Shown in pieces: positions 24,167-33,702 of a DNA stretch of 63,408 nucleotides; the stretch's first letter is position 1, and every line of letters begins with the position of its first letter. Source of the stretch: an uncultured Saprospiraceae bacterium (GTDB lineage: Bacteria > Bacteroidota > Bacteroidia > Chitinophagales > Saprospiraceae). The notes under the pieces were generated by a model that was not told where the DNA came from, made no database searches, and saw nothing but the letters and a program-made list of their open reading frames with translations. The stretch is from positions 1-63,408 of the forward strand of contig CALJVJ010000197.1 in the NCBI GenBank assembly GCA_937974625.1, written 5' to 3'. Made by a program: the position numbers and the translations under genes.

Positions 24167-25486
24167 ATGCCATCAGAATCGTTTAAAGTCGTAGGCGGAA
24201 AAAAATTAAAAGGCAGTATCGTCCCTCAAGGTGCTAAAAATGAGACCCTTCAAATCTTATGTGCTGTTTTATTGACAGATAAAAAAGTTACTATTAACAA
24301 TGTGCCTGACATAATTGATGTTCGTCGCTTAATCGCCTTATTAAAAGGTTTGGGTGTTAAGGTGGTTAAAAAATCGGCTGAATCTTATGTCTTTCAAGCA
24401 AAAGACGTAGACTTAGACTTTTTTGAAACGCCTGAATTCCAAAGAGATGCTAAAAAAATTAGAGGTTCTGTGATGTTAATTGGACCGCTATTGGCTAGAT
24501 TTGGTAGAGCCTATTTACCGAAACCAGGTGGCGATAAAATTGGTCGAAGACGATTAGATACCCACTTTATTGGTTTTCAAAAATTAGGGGCTGTTTTTAA
24601 TTATGATGATAAAAATAGTTGTTACCATATAGAAGGAACTAAACTAAAAGGTACCTTTATTTTGATGGACGAAATTTCAGTAACTGGAACAGCCAATGTT
24701 GTTTTAGCAGCCGTCCTAGCAAAAGGTACTACCCAAATTTACAATGCTGCTTGCGAGCCTTATTTACAGCAGTTGTGTAAGATGCTCAATCGAATGGGCG
24801 CAAAAATTACAGGTATTGGTTCGAATTTATTGACCATCGAAGGTGTAAAATCCTTAAAAGGAACAACCCATAGAATTCTACCTGACATGATTGAGATTGG
24901 TAGTTTTATCGGCCTTGCTGCTATGACTCAATCTGAAATCACCATTAAAGATGCAGCGGTAAAAGAACTTGGAAATATTCTTTCTGTTTTCAAAAGAATG
25001 GGGATTCAGTTAGAAATTCAAGGGGACGATATTTATGTTCCTGCACAGACTAATTATGAAATTCAAACTTTTATTGATGGGTCTATTATGACTATTTATG
25101 ATGCTCCTTGGCCTGGCTTCACGCCAGACTTAATGAGTATTATTTTAGTGATGGCAACGCAAGCCAGAGGAAGTGTACTAATTCATCAAAAAATGTTCGA
25201 AAGTCGATTATTCTTTGTTGATAAATTAATTGACATGGGGGCTCAAATTATTTTGTGTGACCCACACCGAGCAACCGTTATTGGATTGGATAGAAGATAT
25301 GCGTTGAAGGCCATCGAAATGACTTCTCCTGATATTCGAGCTGGTGTTTCCTTATTAATCGCAGCGATGTCTGCCAATGGAACGAGTACCATTCATAACA
25401 TTCAGCAAATTGACCGTGGTTATCAGAATATTGATACAAGATTAAATGCGTTGGGAGCAGATATTCAGCGAGTAGTTATTACGTAG
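24167..25486 (+). CDS. murA: UDP-N-acetylglucosamine 1-carboxyvinyltransferase, Asp-type active site
   Basis: A 439-residue enzyme that transfers enolpyruvate from PEP to UDP-GlcNAc, the first committed step of peptidoglycan synthesis. Lys24-Asn25 of the conserved GAKN motif are present. In the active-site loop, PGGDKIGRRRLDTH aligns with E. coli PGGCTIGARPVDLH, so the catalytic Cys115 is replaced by Asp (Asp123, codon 24533-24535). Asp at this place is found in several natural MurA enzymes and makes them insensitive to fosfomycin, which alkylates the Cys. The substrate-binding DAPWPGFTPDL segment is also recognisable. Own promoter at 24051-24079. Function is secure; resistance is inferred from the residue. 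Confidence 0.94.
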   Translation: MPSESFKVVGGKKLKGSIVPQGAKNETLQILCAVLLTDKKVTINNVPDIIDVRRLIALLKGLGVKVVKKSAESYVFQAKDVDLDFFETPEFQRDAKKIRGSVMLIGPLLARFGRAYLPKPGGDKIGRRRLDTHFIGFQKLGAVFNYDDKNSCYHIEGTKLKGTFILMDEISVTGTANVVLAAVLAKGTTQIYNAACEPYLQQLCKMLNRMGAKITGIGSNLLTIEGVKSLKGTTHRILPDMIEIGSFIGLAAMTQSEITIKDAAVKELGNILSVFKRMGIQLEIQGDDIYVPAQTNYEIQTFIDGSIMTIYDAPWPGFTPDLMSIILVMATQARGSVLIHQKMFESRLFFVDKLIDMGAQIILCDPHRATVIGLDRRYALKAIEMTSPDIRAGVSLLIAAMSANGTSTIHNIQQIDRGYQNIDTRLNALGADIQRVVIT

Positions 25487-25608
25487 TATTTTAAACATAC
25501 CAAGTGAAAATAGAGTTATATTGAAAGAAAATATTTGCGGTTACACATTATCCGTCAACCGTAGTATTTTGAAATTAATAGGCGACTAGGCAACAGGCAA
25601 TTATATCT

Positions 25609-28494
25609 ATGGCTACTACAAAAACAAAAGTTTCTAAAAAGAAGAAAAGTACTTTTAAAGGTGCACCCGAACAGCAATTCATTGAAGTAATTAGCTCGAG
25701 AGTTCATAATTTAAAAGATGTGACGGTACGTATTCCGCGTAATCAATTAGTCGTGATTACAGGAATCAGTGGTAGTGGAAAATCTTCTTTAGCTTTTGAT
25801 ACCATTTATGCAGAAGGGCAACGCCGGTATATGGAAACCTTTTCTGCTTATGCCCGCCAATTTATTGGGGAAATGGAACGCCCTGATGTCGAAAAAATTA
25901 TTGGTTTAAGCCCCGTCATTTCGATTGAACAAAAAACCGTCGGTCGAAGTCCTCGGTCTACCGTAGGAACAATTACGGAAGTTTACGATTTTCTCCGTTT
26001 ATTATATGCTCGAATTGGGGAAGCCCACTCTTATAAAACGGGCAAAAGGATGGTCAAATACACCGAAGAGCAAATCTTGGAACATATCTATCAGCATTTC
26101 GCAGGTAAAAAGGTTTCGATTTTAGCCCCTGTGGTCAGAGGTAGAAAAGGACATTATCGAGAGTTATTCGACTATACGAGAAAGCAAGGATATACCAAAG
26201 TTAGAGTGGATGGAGATATTTTAGATATAGTACCTCGGATGCAGGTTGACCGCTATAAAGTTCACGATATCGAAGTGGTCATTGACCGCCTAAAAGTAAC
26301 TGAAGAACGCAGAGAAAGACTGGTAGAATCCCTTAAAGTAGGCATGAAATTAGGCAATGGCCTTATTATGCTCATGAATAGCGATACGAATGAAGTCTAT
26401 CCTTATAGTCGTCATTTAATGGATGCCGATTCTGGTATTTCTTATGAAGAACCTTCTCCAAATACGTTTTCTTTTAACTCTCCATATGGTTATTGCCCGA
26501 ATTGCAAAGGGCTTGGTAAAGTTGATAAAGTTGATTTAGAAAAAGTCATTCCTGATAATACTAAATCTATTGACGAACAAGGTATCGTTCCTTTTGGAGA
26601 GGTGCGAGACACCATGAATTTTAAGCAACTGAAGGCGATTGCTAAAAAGTATAAATTTACTTTTGCTACGCCCATTAAAGATATTCCTGAAGCGGCTATC
26701 AAATCAATTTTATACGGCGGAGATGATACGATTCAAGTCAATCTTCGTTATGGTAAAAAAGACCATAGCTATGATTTAGCTTTTGATGGTTTGGTAAAGA
26801 TGTTGAGTAGATGGTATGCAGATACTTCTTCTGAGAAAATTAGACGTTGGGCAGAAGAATTTATGATTGTTGATACTTGCCCTGAATGTAGTGGACAAAG
26901 GCTTAAAAAAGAATCGCTTCACTTTAAAATAAAAAATAAAAATATCTCCGATGTCTCGGAAATGGATTTAGTGCCTTTGAGTGAATGGCTCGAAGGTATC
27001 GAAGATGATTTGTCCGAAAGACAAGCGGTTATCGCAAAAGATATTCTAAAAGAATTGCGCTTACGACTTGGCTTCTTACTTCACGTTGGTTTGACTTATT
27101 TGTCTTTAAATCGTCCTGCTCGAACGCTCTCTGGTGGAGAGGCTCAACGGATTCGCTTAGCCACTCAAATTGGTTCTCAGTTGACTGGAATTACCTATAT
27201 TTTGGATGAACCGAGTATTGGTTTACACCAAAGAGATAATCAAAAATTAATAGAAGCACTAAAAGAATTAGCAGAAATTGGTAATTCTGTTTTGGTCGTA
27301 GAACACGATAAAGACATTATGCTAGCTTCTGATTATTTGATTGACTTAGGTCCAGGAGCGGGTAAGTTTGGTGGCGAGTTAGTGGGCGAAGGTATTCCTA
27401 AAGATTTTATTAAAAATAAGACCATCACTGCGGAGTACTTAAATAATGTCCGACAGATAGCCATCCCGAAAGAACGTAGAAAAGGAACTGGCGAAAAAAT
27501 AGTCCTCAAAGGCGCTACAGGTAATAATCTAAAAAATGTAGACCTAACTGTTCCGCTAGGCACTTTTTGCTGTGTTACCGGTGTTTCTGGTAGTGGAAAA
27601 TCTACTTTAATCAACGAGACCCTCTACCCTATCTTAAGACAACATTTTTATAAAAGTAGAAAAAGACCTTTAGCCTATAAATCTTTCAAAGGCTTGGAAC
27701 ATTTGGACAAAGTGATTGAAATTGACCAATCTCCTATTGGGCGTACTCCTCGTTCTAATCCTGCTACGTATACAGGTGTCTTTACCGAAATTAGAAAATT
27801 ATTTACCAAACACCCTGAGTCTTTAATCAGAGGATATAAACCTGGCCGCTTTTCTTTTAATGTGAAAGGTGGTCGGTGTGAGACTTGTCAAGGCGCAGGT
27901 AAGAGAGTCATTGAAATGAACTTCTTACCTGATGTTCAAGTCGAATGCGAAACTTGCTTAGGCAGGCGCTATAATCGGGAAACTTTGGAAGTTTTATATA
28001 AAGGAAAGTCTATTTCTGATGTTTTGGATATGACGGTAGAGGAAGCAGTTGTTTTCTTTGAAAATATTCCTAAAATTTTTCGCAAAATGAAAACCTTGCA
28101 AGATGTTGGATTAGGCTATATTTCTTTAGGCCAACAGGCAACTACCCTATCTGGTGGAGAAGCACAAAGAGTAAAATTATCAGAAGAATTATCCAAGAGA
28201 GCCACTGGAAAAACACTCTATATCCTCGATGAACCTACGACTGGTTTACATTTCCAAGATATTGAACATTTACTAACTGTTTTAAATAAATTAGTAGACA
28301 AAGGAAATACGATTGTGGTCATTGAACACAATATGGATGTGATTAAAGTAGCAGACCACATTGTAGATATTGGACCAGAAGGTGGAAATGGTGGAGGAAC
28401 TGTTGTTTGTGTAGGGACGCCTGAAAAAGTCGCTAAGCATAAGGATAGTCATACAGGGCGTTTTTTGAAGGAAGAGTTGGCATTATACAAATAA
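25609..28494 (+). CDS. uvrA: Excinuclease ABC subunit A
   Basis: A 961-residue DNA damage sensor for nucleotide excision repair, working as a dimer with UvrB. Two ABC ATPase modules are present: Walker A motifs GISGSGKSS (52-60) and GVSGSGKST (about 657-665), each with a downstream LSGGEAQR signature (TLSGGEAQRIRLA and TLSGGEAQRVKLS). Zinc-finger cysteines are seen in CPNCKGLGK and CPECSGQR in the first half, and CETCQGAGKR and CETCLGRR in the second. A Lys/Ser-rich extension of about 20 residues precedes the usual start. It is 122 bp downstream of murA and followed by the inverted-repeat element at 28502-28672. Confidence 0.97.
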   Translation: MATTKTKVSKKKKSTFKGAPEQQFIEVISSRVHNLKDVTVRIPRNQLVVITGISGSGKSSLAFDTIYAEGQRRYMETFSAYARQFIGEMERPDVEKIIGLSPVISIEQKTVGRSPRSTVGTITEVYDFLRLLYARIGEAHSYKTGKRMVKYTEEQILEHIYQHFAGKKVSILAPVVRGRKGHYRELFDYTRKQGYTKVRVDGDILDIVPRMQVDRYKVHDIEVVIDRLKVTEERRERLVESLKVGMKLGNGLIMLMNSDTNEVYPYSRHLMDADSGISYEEPSPNTFSFNSPYGYCPNCKGLGKVDKVDLEKVIPDNTKSIDEQGIVPFGEVRDTMNFKQLKAIAKKYKFTFATPIKDIPEAAIKSILYGGDDTIQVNLRYGKKDHSYDLAFDGLVKMLSRWYADTSSEKIRRWAEEFMIVDTCPECSGQRLKKESLHFKIKNKNISDVSEMDLVPLSEWLEGIEDDLSERQAVIAKDILKELRLRLGFLLHVGLTYLSLNRPARTLSGGEAQRIRLATQIGSQLTGITYILDEPSIGLHQRDNQKLIEALKELAEIGNSVLVVEHDKDIMLASDYLIDLGPGAGKFGGELVGEGIPKDFIKNKTITAEYLNNVRQIAIPKERRKGTGEKIVLKGATGNNLKNVDLTVPLGTFCCVTGVSGSGKSTLINETLYPILRQHFYKSRKRPLAYKSFKGLEHLDKVIEIDQSPIGRTPRSNPATYTGVFTEIRKLFTKHPESLIRGYKPGRFSFNVKGGRCETCQGAGKRVIEMNFLPDVQVECETCLGRRYNRETLEVLYKGKSISDVLDMTVEEAVVFFENIPKIFRKMKTLQDVGLGYISLGQQATTLSGGEAQRVKLSEELSKRATGKTLYILDEPTTGLHFQDIEHLLTVLNKLVDKGNTIVVIEHNMDVIKVADHIVDIGPEGGNGGGTVVCVGTPEKVAKHKDSHTGRFLKEELALYK

Positions 28495-28501
28495 TAAATT
28501 T

Positions 28502-28672
28502 GTTCGTGCGAGGCTCTGGCTCGTATGCAGCATTAATAAGCCTCTGGCTTTTATAACTCAATTATTTTTGTTGTACAAATAATAATGCAACATTTTTTCT
28601 AACTAATGTTTATAGTAAAGACCGCGCTAGAAGCGGCCGAATGCTACGAACGAGGCACAGCCTCGCACGAAC
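28502..28672. repeat. 171 bp element with 23 bp terminal inverted repeats
   Basis: The first 23 bases (28502-28524, GTTCGTGCGAGGCT ...) and the last 23 (28650-28672, ... AGCCTCGCACGAAC) are complementary with two mismatches. Weaker pairing continues inward to about 34 bases (AGCATT matches AATGCT). The inside has small hairpins (AAGCC/GGCTT near 28540; CCGC/GCGG near 28622). No open frame of note and no clear target-site duplication. It could be a small non-autonomous mobile element or a structured spacer. Confidence 0.55.
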
Positions 28673-28690
28673 TTTTTTTAAATTTTTAAT

Positions 28691-28730
28691 AAAAAAGCCC
28701 TTCAAGCAATACAACTTGAAGGGCTTTTTT
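28691..28730. terminator. Bidirectional terminator between uvrA and asnS
   Basis: A perfect 16 bp stem AAAAAAGCCCTTCAAG (28691-28706) with CTTGAAGGGCTTTTTT (28715-28730), A-run on one side and T-run on the other. Confidence 0.9.
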
Positions 28731-28756
28731 TATTAATTTTTCAGAGACGAATCTAC

Positions 28757-30190
28757 TTAAAATTCAGCATTCCCTGGTGTACGAGGAAAAGGAATCACAT
28801 CTCGAATATTCGCCATACCTGTAATGAATAAGATAATTCGCTCAAATCCTAGACCAAATCCAGCGTGCGGTGCGCCGCCAAATTTTCTTAAGTCTAAATA
28901 CCACTGTAATTCATCTTCATGCACATTCATTTCTTGCATCCGCTTACGTAACTTATCTAAGCGCTCCTCTCTTTGAGAACCACCGATTACCTCCCCAATA
29001 CCTGGGAATAAAACGTCCATAGCGGCTACCGTTTTGTCATCATCATTCATCCGCATGTAAAATGCTTTGATGTCTTTTGGATAATCTCTAACGATAACTG
29101 GCTTTTTGAAATGTTTTTCTACCAACCATCTCTCATGCTCTGCTTGCAAATCAATTCCCCAATCCACAGGGAATTCAAATTTTCCTTTTTTATAAGGTTT
29201 AGAACGCTTTAAAATATCAATGGCTTCGGTATAAGTAATTCTCGCAAAATCGTTTTCGATGACAAACTTCAAAGTGTCCGTCAAACTCATCGGTCTGCGT
29301 AACTCTTTCTTCATGTTCTTCTCCATATCCTGAATCCGCTTGTCTAAGAAAGCCAAGTCGTCAGGATAATTTTCTAAGATATATTTGATAATATACTTGG
29401 AAAAATCCTCTGCCAAATCCATATCCTCATAAATATCCGCAAAAGCTACTTCTGGTTCTATCATCCAAAACTCTGCTAAGTGCCGAGAAGTATTAGAGTT
29501 TTCTGCTCTAAACGTTGGACCGAAAGTATAGACCTTTCCCATCGCTAATGCGCCAATCTCTGCTTGCAATTGACCAGAAACCGTCATGTTCGTAGCCTTA
29601 CCAAAAAAATCTTTGCTATAATCGATGCTACCATCTTCGGTAGTAGGTGCCTTATTGGGTTCGAAAGTAGTTATATGGAACATTTCTCCTGCCCCTTCCG
29701 CATCACTTCCTGTAATAATCGGCGTATGCATGTAATAGTAGCCATTGTCGTTGAAATACTTATTGATAGCAAAAGCTACACCATGCCGAATACGAAAAAC
29801 AGCACTAAACGTATTCGTCCGCATTCTAAAATGTGCCTTTTCTCTTAAAAATTCCATCGTTTGCTTCTTAGGCTGCAATGGGTAAGCAGATAAATCATTA
29901 TCTCCTAAAATTTCTACACTATCTGCTACTAATTCTACTTTTTGTCCTGCTCCTTGAGATTCTACTAATACACCTGTCGCTGCGATACAAGCATGAAACC
30001 CTATCCGCTTAACTATGGCCTCTTCAATCTTTTCTTCATCTATGACTACTTGTAAGGTCTTAAAAGAAGAACCATCATTTAAGGCAACAAATCGATTACT
30101 TCGAAAGGCTCGAACCCATCCTTTTACAGTAATAGTATCTCCAACTTTTGAAGCTTTTAAAACATCAACAATTTCTGTGCGCTTTGCCAT
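28757..30190 (-). CDS. asnS: Asparaginyl-tRNA synthetase
   Basis: A 477-residue class IIb aminoacyl-tRNA synthetase that loads asparagine on its tRNA. An OB-fold anticodon-binding domain (about 15-110, DTITVKGWVRAFRSN) is followed by the class II catalytic core: motif 1 region near YYYMHTPIITGSDAEGAGE, motif 2 with FGPTFRAENSNTSRHLAEFWMIEPE, and motif 3 GFGLGFERIILFITG near the C-terminus. The C-terminal PFPRTPGNAEF is normal for AsnRS (AspRS ends differently). Length is typical. It stands alone on the minus strand and is terminated by the hairpin at 28691-28730. Confidence 0.96.
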   Translation of the reverse strand: MAKRTEIVDVLKASKVGDTITVKGWVRAFRSNRFVALNDGSSFKTLQVVIDEEKIEEAIVKRIGFHACIAATGVLVESQGAGQKVELVADSVEILGDNDLSAYPLQPKKQTMEFLREKAHFRMRTNTFSAVFRIRHGVAFAINKYFNDNGYYYMHTPIITGSDAEGAGEMFHITTFEPNKAPTTEDGSIDYSKDFFGKATNMTVSGQLQAEIGALAMGKVYTFGPTFRAENSNTSRHLAEFWMIEPEVAFADIYEDMDLAEDFSKYIIKYILENYPDDLAFLDKRIQDMEKNMKKELRRPMSLTDTLKFVIENDFARITYTEAIDILKRSKPYKKGKFEFPVDWGIDLQAEHERWLVEKHFKKPVIVRDYPKDIKAFYMRMNDDDKTVAAMDVLFPGIGEVIGGSQREERLDKLRKRMQEMNVHEDELQWYLDLRKFGGAPHAGFGLGFERIILFITGMANIRDVIPFPRTPGNAEF

Positions 30191-30369
30191 GATTATATTT
30201 ATACTTAGGTTATTATTATTTTTGAAGGTGCGAAATTAACCAGAATCCTCAGCTTTTTCAAGTATTGAGAATACTGAGTTGGTTCTTACTAACTAAAATT
30301 TAGTTTTATCACAGTTTTACTATTAATCGAAGGGCTCGGATAAAAGTTCCTTTTAATAGCAAAAATAAA

Positions 30370-30402
30370 AAGGAGCTAAATGCTACATACATTTAACTCC
30401 TT
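30370..30402 (-). terminator. Terminator after the GH57 gene
   Basis: AAGGAG and TAAATG (30370-30382) pair with CATTTA and CTCCTT (30390-30402). On the minus strand it is followed by TTTATTTTT. Confidence 0.7.
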
Positions 30403-30426
30403 CCATTTATGTTAGATATTTTTGTA

Positions 30427-32874
30427 TTAAATCCTTACACCATTTGCCCGCACTCGCTCAAAGATGCCTGGTCTGATATTTAGTAATTCACCTAATCTTA
30501 GGAAAGCCTTTTTCCAAGTTTCATTGACAAAGGCTAACTCTCCATTGTGGAAACGCTTTAGCAGGGAAAAATAATAGTTTTGACTTTTCCAGATATCTAA
30601 ATCTAGATTCATCTCTTCTAATATCTCTAATATCTCTACTAAAGATTTCACCTGACTTTCGGGTACGCCAACATACTCTAACTTCTGAATTTCATAAAAA
30701 ATTCTTTCTCCCGCAGCTAATTTAAGTGTTTGTGGGTGGGTAATTTTCAACTTCCATTTTGTCAATTCTTTTGCCAACCTTTTTAATTCTCTAATATTTA
30801 ATATCGTCGAATCAAAAAATTGATGCAAATCTGTATTAACAACGTGCTTTAATGCACTTTTATAAACATCAGGAATTGGAATATCGCTATTCTTCATCCC
30901 CATTATTAATTGATAATTATCGTTATAAATCTCTCTAAAGTCTTTTTCTATCTGCGCTAAACTCTTTTTATTAATCTCTTGAAAAATCTGTCGCTTCTCA
31001 TCCCTAAACAAATGCCAAATGGAAAACTTTTCAGATGGAAAATAAGTTTGCATCAATCCAATTACTCGGCCTAAATCTGTCGCTCTAAAGCATTCCACTA
31101 GTTTTTCTCGCGCCTCTCTAAATAAAGCACCTGGCATTTTTACGGATAAATTCCCAATAATATTTTGCTGCCCTAAATATAAAACGGCAAAACTGAACGC
31201 CTTTCTAGAATGTGTAATTTTAGACTTTACCGTCGTTCGACCAATCACCAGTCGATAGTTCCCTGCGATAATTCGGTCAAAAGATTCATTTTCTATCTTG
31301 TAATTAAATAAGGATAATTTATCTGGATTTGGTGCAAATAAAGAGGCACAAGCATAATGCATCGCTACTCTTTCTAAATCCAATCGAGTCGGAATTACTA
31401 CTTCCTGATAGCTCGTAGCTCCATTTTCGAATACATTACTTGGAATTTGCTCTAACTGTTTTAAGAATTCTGGATGCAAATTCACCCCAGAAACTTGTTT
31501 AGCGTAAGCAATTGCTCTTAGCGCATATTGTAAAACTTGATTTGTTTCTAAACCAGAGATTTCATCAAAAAACCAAGCACAACTCGTAAACATCAAAATA
31601 GCATTTCGCTGCATTTCTAATAATCGAAATACTTTAGACACTTCATGTTCATTGAGCTGCCTTGTGCCATATTTATCTAAAAATGCTTTTATAGATTCAT
31701 CTGACCTATTTAGAATGACCTCAATGTATTCATTTCGAGCATCCCAAGGCGATACAATTAAATCCGCCGCTTCTTCTTCATAAATTGGAATTAACTCATC
31801 TCTTAACCAATCTAATAATTCTCTCAAAGGCTTTCTCCACGCTTGACTCCAACCATTTCCTGCGTCTGCTCGACACCCACAGTTAGAGCGCCATCTTTCT
31901 ACTCCATGCACGCAACTCCACGAACTATTTTCGTGAATCGCTACTTCATATTGTGGAGGAAATTTTTCTAAATATTCACTATAGTTGGTGATAATTGCTA
32001 AATCATTTTCTTCTATATGGTTCAAGCAAAATGCCAAAGCCATCTCTCCATGTGAATGATGATGACCATAACTTTCCCCATCTGTAGCTACATTGACCAA
32101 TTGTGGTTCGTCATTATCATCAAAAGCACTTACTAGCCGATTGGCAAAATCTTTTCCATTATTCAAAATACCTTTAAAAGCTACATCTTGTGCAATATTT
32201 CCATCATAGAAAAATAACGAAATCGTATTTCCAGAAGGTAACTTGCATAAATAAGGTCTTCTAGGGTCCACACTCGCATGGGATAATTCATGCCAGTGTT
32301 CTTCGCCTATTTTTCGGATAGCTTTCGCCTGACGAGGTGCTAAAATGGTATATTTTATACCATGTTTGGCTAAAGTTTCCAAGCTATCAGTATCCGCAGC
32401 TGTTTCTGCCAACCACATGCCTTCTGGCTTTCTGCCAAATCGTCGCTCGAAATCTTTAATTCCCCAAAGTACCTGTGTATCCTTATCTCTTTGATTAGCC
32501 AAAGGCAAAATCATATGGCTGTAGGCCTGCGCTACTCCAGAACCATGTCCATTAAATTTCTTCTGACTTATTTGGTCTGCTTTAATTATCGCATCGTAAG
32601 TGTCTTTATCTCCTTTTTCCATCCAAGACAAGAGCGTTGCCCCAAAATTGAAACTTATCTGCTTATAATTATTTACAATTTTGACTATCTCACCCCCTTC
32701 TTTTATTCTAGCTGCTGCATTCGGTGCATAACATTCAAAATTAATACGTGCATTCCAATCATGAAATGGTGCTGCTGAATCTTGTTCTTCCACCGCTTCT
32801 AACCAAGCATTTTCCCTAGGTGGTTGGTAAAAATGCCCATGGATACAAATATATTTGTTCTTTCGATTCATCAT
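30427..32874 (-). CDS. Glycoside hydrolase family 57 protein with DUF3536
   Basis: An 815-residue protein with a GH57 catalytic barrel followed by a DUF3536 region. Conserved GH57 region 1 is CIHGHFYQPPRENAW (residues 10-24), and the segment GMWLAETAADTDSLETL near 152-168 includes Glu157, a candidate nucleophile. NVATDGESYGHHHSHGEMAL is a further typical motif of this subfamily. GH57 enzymes act on alpha-glucans (alpha-amylase, amylopullulanase, branching enzyme) with a retaining mechanism; substrate here is not known. No signal peptide, so it should act in the cytoplasm, perhaps on glycogen. Two ATG codons open the frame (32874, 32871). Confidence 0.85.
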   Translation of the reverse strand: MMNRKNKYICIHGHFYQPPRENAWLEAVEEQDSAAPFHDWNARINFECYAPNAAARIKEGGEIVKIVNNYKQISFNFGATLLSWMEKGDKDTYDAIIKADQISQKKFNGHGSGVAQAYSHMILPLANQRDKDTQVLWGIKDFERRFGRKPEGMWLAETAADTDSLETLAKHGIKYTILAPRQAKAIRKIGEEHWHELSHASVDPRRPYLCKLPSGNTISLFFYDGNIAQDVAFKGILNNGKDFANRLVSAFDDNDEPQLVNVATDGESYGHHHSHGEMALAFCLNHIEENDLAIITNYSEYLEKFPPQYEVAIHENSSWSCVHGVERWRSNCGCRADAGNGWSQAWRKPLRELLDWLRDELIPIYEEEAADLIVSPWDARNEYIEVILNRSDESIKAFLDKYGTRQLNEHEVSKVFRLLEMQRNAILMFTSCAWFFDEISGLETNQVLQYALRAIAYAKQVSGVNLHPEFLKQLEQIPSNVFENGATSYQEVVIPTRLDLERVAMHYACASLFAPNPDKLSLFNYKIENESFDRIIAGNYRLVIGRTTVKSKITHSRKAFSFAVLYLGQQNIIGNLSVKMPGALFREAREKLVECFRATDLGRVIGLMQTYFPSEKFSIWHLFRDEKRQIFQEINKKSLAQIEKDFREIYNDNYQLIMGMKNSDIPIPDVYKSALKHVVNTDLHQFFDSTILNIRELKRLAKELTKWKLKITHPQTLKLAAGERIFYEIQKLEYVGVPESQVKSLVEILEILEEMNLDLDIWKSQNYYFSLLKRFHNGELAFVNETWKKAFLRLGELLNIRPGIFERVRANGVRI

Positions 32875-32915
32875 ATGTTTTTAACTAAGAGCATTACTCG
32901 CTCTTTTTTACCTCA

Positions 32916-32923
32916 CAAAAATA
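32916..32923 (-). promoter_or_regulatory. -7 promoter element for the GH57 gene
   Basis: TATTTTTG on the minus strand, 42 bp before the start codon. No clear -33 element. Confidence 0.35.
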
Positions 32924-33057
32924 CGGTTTTTTAAAATCAGAAAAAAAAACATGTATCTATATTTTTAATTTAATTAACCTTATTTTTCACTCAAAAAGTA
33001 ATTTTTAGTTTTTTTTGCAGCAAAAAATGCCTTACTGTTACACTTAAATTTAAACCC

Positions 33058-33468
33058 ATGATACAACAAATTGAATTTACATTACCTGCTTTTTCTAGAG
33101 GCTACCATTTAATTGATGAGGTCGTATTGCGCCAATTACCGAAATTGCCTGAAACAGGTCTTTTTCACCTCTTTATCAAGCACACGTCTGCTGGTTTGAC
33201 CATAAATGAAAATGCAGACGCTTCCGTTAGAGTAGACTTTGAAAGTATGCTCAATAAAATCGTACCAGAAAACGAACCTTACCTTACTCATACCTTTGAA
33301 GGTCCTGACGACATGCCTGCTCATATAAAATCAACCCTTGTAGGAAATTCTATCACTATTCCAATCACCAATCATCAACTGAACTTGGGAACATGGCAAG
33401 GTATTTATTTATGCGAGTTTAGAAATTATGCCGAAAGAAGACGGCTCGTTGCTACAATTTATAGCTAG
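33058..33468 (+). CDS. YjbQ/UPF0047 family protein (secondary thiamine-phosphate synthase-like)
   Basis: A 136-residue protein of the YjbQ (UPF0047) family. The typical motif HTSAGLTINENADASVRVDFE occupies about residues 41-61, and the C-terminus LGTWQGIYLCEFRN is also conserved. E. coli YjbQ can replace thiamine phosphate synthase when overproduced, but this is not thought to be its normal role. Family length is about 135-140 residues, so it is complete. It stands alone with about 180 bp upstream to the divergent GH57 gene. No thiamine gene is adjacent; thiL lies 9 kb away. Confidence 0.88.
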   Translation: MIQQIEFTLPAFSRGYHLIDEVVLRQLPKLPETGLFHLFIKHTSAGLTINENADASVRVDFESMLNKIVPENEPYLTHTFEGPDDMPAHIKSTLVGNSITIPITNHQLNLGTWQGIYLCEFRNYAERRRLVATIYS

Positions 33469-33702
33469 TTAGGACAATCTCAACCATAGTTTAATCGTAT
33501 GGTAGTAGGAAAAATAGAACACTAAGTAACGGCAAAACAATAACTTGAACATCTAGGACGGATTCTTTTGCTCCTATTTTACCTTTAAAATCAGTCATAG
33601 TATGAACAATACTCCTTCTTTTAAAGAAAAACTAGAATCAAAATAACCTCGTCCAGATGACCAACTCATTATTTTGTCGTTACTAATTACAAATATCAAC
33701 TA

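Noticed and set aside
28502..28672. Insertion sequence
   Set aside because: Inverted ends are present but there is no transposase frame and no clear target duplication, so it is reported as a repeat only.
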